This document shows positions 20,394 to 23,630 of a stretch of 23,630 nt of DNA, one piece after another. The notes beneath the pieces were generated by a model. The model had not been told where the DNA came from and made no database searches. It saw nothing but the letters and a program-made list of their open reading frames with translations. Both the position numbers and the translations under genes were made by a program. The stretch is from the NCBI GenBank assembly GCA_038244535.1, contig JBBRTJ010000059.1, forward strand, positions 1-23,630, in the 5' to 3' direction. Numbering within the stretch: position 1 is the first letter of the stretch; each line of letters starts with the position of its first letter. Origin of the DNA: JBBRTJ01 sp038244535. Lineage in GTDB: Bacteria > Actinomycetota > Acidimicrobiia > Acidimicrobiales > Ilumatobacteraceae.

Positions 20394-21134
20394 ATGAGCG
20401 CCATCAAGGGGAAGGTCGCCATCGTCACGGGTGCCGCACAGGGCGTGGGGGCGGCCTACGCCGTCGCCCTGCGCGACGGCGGAGCCACGGTGGTCACCTG
20501 TGACATCCAGCCGGGGTGCGACGCGGTGGTTGACGTGTCGCAGCCCGATCAGGTCAAGGCCTTCGTCGACGGGGTCGTTGCCCAGCACGGTCCGATCGGC
20601 GTCCTGGTCAGCAACGCAGGCATCTGCAAGATCACCGATCCGCTCGACGCGTGGGACAAGGCGCTCGACGACTTCGAGACGCAGGTCGGCACCAACTTCA
20701 AGGGCGTGTACCTCATGGGTCGCGCCGCGATCCCGAGCATGGTCGCGGGTGGCGGGGGCAACGTCATCAACATCGCCACCGACCACATCTGCCGCCCGGC
20801 CGACTTCCCTTACGACGGAGGGTTCTTCGACGTGTACGACTCGTCGAAGTGGGCGCTGCTCGGCCTCACGCGCGGCTGGGCCAGCAACCTGAAGAACAAG
20901 GGCGTGCGGGTCAACGCCTTGTCGATGGGGGCCACCGACTCGGGCATGTTGCGCGGTTTCGTGCGGGCGTCCACCGGCAAGGACCCGAGCCCCGAGGTCG
21001 TGGCATCGTGGATGCGTCCCGAGCAGATCGCCGCCCTTTTGATCGAGCTCATCGAAGAAGGGCCCGACGGCCGCACCGGCGAGAACATCCCGATCATCGT
21101 GGGCCGGCCCATCGAGCTCCCTCCCCGGGCCTGA
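20394..21134 (+). CDS. Short-chain dehydrogenase/reductase (SDR)
   Basis: Predicted 246-residue NAD(P)-dependent oxidoreductase of the classical SDR type. The cofactor loop is TGAAQGVG at residues 12-19. CDIQ after the second strand ends in Asp, which suggests NAD. VSNAG follows at 72-76 and the catalytic pair YDSSK is at 148-152. The position of the usual catalytic serine is Thr129 (NVINIATDH), and about six extra residues lie between it and Tyr148. The Rossmann core, NALSMG and the C-terminal IIVGRPIELP are ordinary. It is followed after 13 bases by P450 no. 3, so the two probably form an operon in which one enzyme oxidises the product of the other. Alcohol, steroid or fatty-alcohol substrates are all possible. 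Confidence 0.92.
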   Translation: MSAIKGKVAIVTGAAQGVGAAYAVALRDGGATVVTCDIQPGCDAVVDVSQPDQVKAFVDGVVAQHGPIGVLVSNAGICKITDPLDAWDKALDDFETQVGTNFKGVYLMGRAAIPSMVAGGGGNVINIATDHICRPADFPYDGGFFDVYDSSKWALLGLTRGWASNLKNKGVRVNALSMGATDSGMLRGFVRASTGKDPSPEVVASWMRPEQIAALLIELIEEGPDGRTGENIPIIVGRPIELPPRA

Positions 21135-21147
21135 CGGCAGTCGGCCG

Positions 21148-22353
21148 ATGAGCACGCCCGTCGACGACACGATCTACGACCCGTTCTCGCCCGAGACCAT
21201 GGCCGACCCGGCGGCGGCCTACCAGCGCCTGCAGGCGCAGTGCCCCGTCCACCGCTACGACGGGTTCGATCCTCCGTTCTGGTCGCTCTCGCGCTACGAC
21301 GACGTGATCGAGGCGCTGCGCAACATCCGCACGTACTCGAGCCACTACGGCCAAGGGCCGAACATGAACTCGTCCGGATCCATGCAGTCCGACCCGCCGC
21401 AGCACACGTTCTTTCGCCGCCTGGTCCAGAAGGCCTTCACGCCGAGGGCCGTGGCGGACATGGAGCCCCGCATCGAAGCGCTCACCGCGCAGCTCATCGA
21501 CGCCTTCGCCGACCGGGGCGAGGGCGATCTGCACGAGGGCCTGGCGTACCCGTTGCCCACCATCGTCATCGCCCAGATGCTCGGCGTGCCCGAAGAGGAC
21601 CGCGAGCAGTTCAAGCACTGGTCTGACGCCAACGTCGCCGCCCTCGGCAGTCAAGACCCGACGGCATACGCGGCCGAGCGCAGGGCGCTGTCCGACTACC
21701 TGCTGGTCCAAGCCGACGAGCGCCGAGCGCTCGTTGCCGAAGGGCGGCCCCTGCCCGACGACCTCATCGCCGCGTTGGTGGTGGCCGAGATCGAGGGGCG
21801 CCGGCTCACCAACGCCGAACTGTTGCCGCTGCTCATCCAACTGCTCGTCGGCGGCAACGAGACCACCACGTCGCTCATCACCAACGCCATCGTCCGCCTG
21901 ACCGAGGAGCCGGGCCGCTGGGCCCGTCTGCGGGCTGAGCCCCACCTCGTGGACGTCGCCGTCGAGGAGAGCCTCCGCTTCGACCCGCCCGTGCTGGGGT
22001 TGTTCCGCACCACCACCTGCCCGGTCGAGGTGGGTGGGCGCACCATCGAGCCCGAGGCCAAGGTGATGTTGCTGTACGCGGCGGCCAACCGGGACCCGGA
22101 GCAGTGGGACGACCCCAACACGTTCTCCCTCGACCGCGACCTCGACGCGCTGCGCCGCCACCACCTCAGCTTCGGCTACGGCATCCATGTGTGCCTGGGT
22201 GCCGCGCTGGCCCGCATGGAGGCGCGCATCGCGCTGACCCATCTGTCGGCCCGCCTGCCCAACCTCCGCCTGACCGGCGAACCAGAGCGCATCGCCCCGT
22301 TCCTGCTGTGGGGCAAGAAGACGATGCCCGCGGCCTGGGACCCGCCGGCCTGA
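21148..22353 (+). CDS. Cytochrome P450 (no. 3)
   Basis: Predicted 401-residue soluble P450. Hallmarks are the I-helix LLVGGNETTTSL near residue 235, the K-helix EESLR (Glu274/Arg277), and the heme loop FGYGIHVCLG with Cys349 as ligand, followed by AALARMEARIAL. The N terminus DPFSPETMADPAAAYQRLQAQCPVH and the C-helix region SDPPQHTFFRRLVQKAFTPRAV are typical of class I bacterial P450s. The I-helix lacks the usual acidic Asp but has Glu238 before Thr239, which is common in the family. It lies 13 bases after the SDR stop codon with no promoter between, so it is probably co-transcribed. No ferredoxin gene is present. It is not a close duplicate of P450 no. 1 or 2. Substrate is unknown. Confidence 0.93.
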   Translation: MSTPVDDTIYDPFSPETMADPAAAYQRLQAQCPVHRYDGFDPPFWSLSRYDDVIEALRNIRTYSSHYGQGPNMNSSGSMQSDPPQHTFFRRLVQKAFTPRAVADMEPRIEALTAQLIDAFADRGEGDLHEGLAYPLPTIVIAQMLGVPEEDREQFKHWSDANVAALGSQDPTAYAAERRALSDYLLVQADERRALVAEGRPLPDDLIAALVVAEIEGRRLTNAELLPLLIQLLVGGNETTTSLITNAIVRLTEEPGRWARLRAEPHLVDVAVEESLRFDPPVLGLFRTTTCPVEVGGRTIEPEAKVMLLYAAANRDPEQWDDPNTFSLDRDLDALRRHHLSFGYGIHVCLGAALARMEARIALTHLSARLPNLRLTGEPERIAPFLLWGKKTMPAAWDPPA

Positions 22354-22380
22354 GCCGAGGCAGCAGTCCACACCGGTCAC

Positions 22381-22386
22381 TACGCT
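22381..22386 (+). promoter_or_regulatory. Putative -10 hexamer for leaderless VOC transcript
   Basis: TACGCT, six bases before the GTG at 22393, in the 39-bp gap after P450 no. 3. Confidence 0.42.
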
Positions 22387-22392
22387 TCGACC

Positions 22393-22764
22393 GTGCTCGA
22401 CCACCTGTCGATTCAATGCGCCGACGTCGCGGCGTCAGCGTCGTTCTACGACCACGTGCTGGCGCCCCTCGGCGGGGGGCGCGTCATGGACTTCGGCGAG
22501 GTCATCGGCTATGGCGTCGGGGGCCAACCCACCTTCTGGGTGGGGCCGCTGACCACCGGTGAACCGAACCGCGAGGTTCACATCGCCTTCGTCGCCCCTG
22601 ACCGGGCGGCGGTGCGGGCGTTCTTCGACGTGGCGGTGGCGAGCAGTGCGATCGTGCTCCACGAGCCGAGGGTGTGGCCCGAGTACCACCCCGACTACTA
22701 CGGCGCGTTCGTCCGCGATCCCGATGGCAACAACGTCGAGGCGGTCTGCCACCTCCCCACCTGA
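22393..22764 (+). CDS. VOC-superfamily (glyoxalase/dioxygenase-fold) protein
   Basis: Predicted 123-residue single-domain vicinal-oxygen-chelate protein. The N-terminal LDHLSIQCADVAASASFYDHVLAPLG puts the first metal ligand at His4. VHIAFVAPDRAAVRAFFDVAV begins the second beta-alpha-beta unit with another histidine. YYGAFVRDPDGNNVEAVCH near the end carries the conserved RDPDGN turn and the Glu ligand. It should form a dimer with a metal site. Members include glyoxalase I-like enzymes, ring-cleavage dioxygenases, epimerases and resistance proteins, so the reaction is open. It starts at GTG 22393 with a TACGCT hexamer six bases before it and no ribosome-binding site. It may be independently expressed despite following P450 no. 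3 by 39 bases. Confidence 0.88.
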   Translation: MLDHLSIQCADVAASASFYDHVLAPLGGGRVMDFGEVIGYGVGGQPTFWVGPLTTGEPNREVHIAFVAPDRAAVRAFFDVAVASSAIVLHEPRVWPEYHPDYYGAFVRDPDGNNVEAVCHLPT

Positions 22765-22771
22765 TCGGCAT

Positions 22772-22790
22772 GGGACGGTTAGCGTCGTCC
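22772..22790. promoter_or_regulatory. Imperfect inverted repeat at the DevR-like start
   Basis: GGACG and CGTCC face each other across eight bases (within 22772-22790), immediately before the ATG at 22794. They overlap the TAGCGT hexamer (22780-22785), which ends eight bases before the ATG. The hexamer fits a leaderless start. The inverted repeat could be an autoregulatory site, but its spacing does not match the known DosR box. Confidence 0.33.
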
Positions 22791-22793
22791 AAC

Positions 22794-23453
22794 ATGGCTG
22801 AAGATCGTCGAGTCACGGTGTTCCTGCTCGATGATCATGAAGTGGTCCGGCGCGGTCTGCGCACGCTGCTCGAGGCGGAGGGCCTCGAGGTCGTTGGTGA
22901 GGCCGGGACGGCCGAGGAGGCCTACGGCCGCATCCATGCCCTCGACCCTGACGTGGCCGTCCTCGACGTCCGCTTGCCCGATGGCGACGGGGTCAGCGTG
23001 TGCCGAGAGGTGCGCAGCCGCCACCCCCGCACGGCCTGTCTCATGCTGACGTCGTTCGCCGACGACGAGGCGCTCTTTGAAGCCATCGTTGCCGGTGCGG
23101 CCGGCTACGTGCTCAAGCAGATCCGTGGCAACGACTTGGTCGAGGCGGTCCGCACCGTGGCCGCTGGTGGCAGCCTCCTCGACCCGGCGGTGACGGCGCG
23201 GGTGCTCGAGCGGTTGCGGAGCGGACCCGAGGTCGATGCCCGCCTCGCGCACCTCACCGTTCAGGAACGTCGGGTGCTCGAGCTGATGGCCGAGGGACTG
23301 ACCAACCGGGCCATCGGCGAGCGGTTGTTCCTGGCCGAGAAGACGGTGAAGAACTACGTCACGAGCGTGCTGTCCAAGATGGGCATGGCGAGGCGCACCG
23401 AGGCCGCGGTCTACGCAGCCCGGCACCTCGACAACGGGATCCCGCGCTCCTAG
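22794..23453 (+). CDS. devR: NarL/LuxR-family response regulator, DevR/DosR-like
   Basis: Predicted 219-residue two-component regulator. The receiver domain (residues 6-122) has the acidic pair Asp13/Asp14 in FLLDDHEVVRRGL, the phosphorylation site Asp58 in VAVLDVRLPDGDG, Thr86 and Lys108. The C-terminal LuxR helix-turn-helix domain (about 154-210) contains LTNRAIGERLFLAEKTVKNYVTSVLSKMGMARRTEAAVYA. The run FLAEKTVKNYV and the receiver motifs closely resemble mycobacterial DevR/DosR, the hypoxia and nitric-oxide response regulator, so I give that symbol as a family label. Orthology is not proven. No sensor kinase is present in the window. The ATG at 22794 follows a TAGCGT hexamer without a Shine-Dalgarno site. 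Its stop codon overlaps that of the convergent downstream gene. Confidence 0.88.
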   Translation: MAEDRRVTVFLLDDHEVVRRGLRTLLEAEGLEVVGEAGTAEEAYGRIHALDPDVAVLDVRLPDGDGVSVCREVRSRHPRTACLMLTSFADDEALFEAIVAGAAGYVLKQIRGNDLVEAVRTVAAGGSLLDPAVTARVLERLRSGPEVDARLAHLTVQERRVLELMAEGLTNRAIGERLFLAEKTVKNYVTSVLSKMGMARRTEAAVYAARHLDNGIPRS

Positions 23454-23630
23454 ACGATGCCCGGGAACCAGCCGTAGTTGGCAGCCCGGTCCCACGGGAT
23501 CCGTCGACCGGTGATCTGGTCGGCGGTGATGGCGAACCAGCGGTCACGGGCACCCGGCGCCCAGGACAACACGGTGAGCACCGTCGGCCTGTCGGCCTCG
23601 GGGTCGTTGGTGAACTCGTGCCCGAACCCC
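23450..23630 (-). CDS. Unrecognised protein, C-terminal fragment at window edge
   Basis: On the minus strand an open frame runs in from the window edge for 59 residues and stops at 23450-23452. The fragment begins GFGHEFTNDPEADRPTV and ends ITADQITGRRIPWDRAANYGWFPGIV. Codon usage is strongly G/C-ended like that of neighbouring genes, which supports real coding. I do not recognise the family. It is aromatic-rich and looks globular, with no membrane segment. The stop codon overlaps the stop codon of the DevR-like gene on the other strand within CTAG. Confidence 0.6.
   Translation of the reverse strand, partial: GFGHEFTNDPEADRPTVLTVLSWAPGARDRWFAITADQITGRRIPWDRAANYGWFPGIV

Overview
The window is GC-rich DNA with strong G/C preference at third codon positions, frequent GTG starts, tightly overlapping genes and many starts that look leaderless. 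The gene set is typical of an actinobacterium: ERCC4-family nuclease, DinB/mycothiol-type protein, large-type NAD-glutamate dehydrogenase, DevR/DosR-like regulator and several cytochromes P450. An acidimicrobial-type environmental actinobacterium is my best guess. That is an inference from style and gene content, not a phylogenetic result. No rRNA, tRNA, CRISPR array, insertion sequence or phage gene was recognised.

Layout. 1-231: two copies of a hairpin repeat. 232-5146: small stand-alone genes, namely a SnoaL-like protein (-), a GNAT acetyltransferase (+), an ERCC4 nuclease (+), a DinB protein (-), a ferritin-like protein (-) and P450 no. 1 (-). Two arrays of 10-11 bp tandem repeats lie between the ferritin-like and DinB genes. 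5251-8667: an NAD-glutamate dehydrogenase that lacks roughly the first 480 residues of the usual 1,600-residue enzyme. 8672-9469: an alpha/beta hydrolase (-). 9662-13666: an ABC export module of one FtsX/MacB-type permease and two different ATPases, in overlapping genes. A 61-bp direct repeat, 90% identical, lies on each side of this module. 13776-16185: an overlapping operon of a stand-alone AsnC/Lrp ligand-binding domain, glutamyl-tRNA synthetase (gltX) and a YdcF/DUF218 membrane protein. 16186-16965: a poorly coding stretch that ends in a 5'-truncated sulfotransferase (to 17600). 17578-19277: an ABM-domain protein and P450 no. 2, translationally coupled on the minus strand. 19400-20353: a secreted protein of three Cys-paired repeats, separated from the ABM gene by a clean 19-bp palindrome. 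20394-22353: a short-chain dehydrogenase and P450 no. 3. 22393-23453: a VOC/glyoxalase-fold protein and a DevR/DosR-like response regulator. The last 181 bases hold the 3' end of an unrecognised minus-strand gene.

How it fits together. The 17.5-22.8 kb part is rich in oxidative chemistry (two P450s, ABM protein, SDR, VOC protein and a damaged sulfotransferase). It resembles the lipid/xenobiotic modification clusters of soil and aquatic actinobacteria, but no substrate can be read from sequence. No wholly new multi-gene system could be demonstrated. The most original signals are the repeat-bracketed ABC module, the leaderless 5-codon Cys-containing mini-ORF ahead of the ABM-P450 operon with its neighbouring palindrome, the N-terminally short glutamate dehydrogenase, the helically phased tandem repeats upstream of the DinB gene, and a recurrent TAnnnT hexamer 6-8 nt before start codons, which suggests widespread leaderless initiation.
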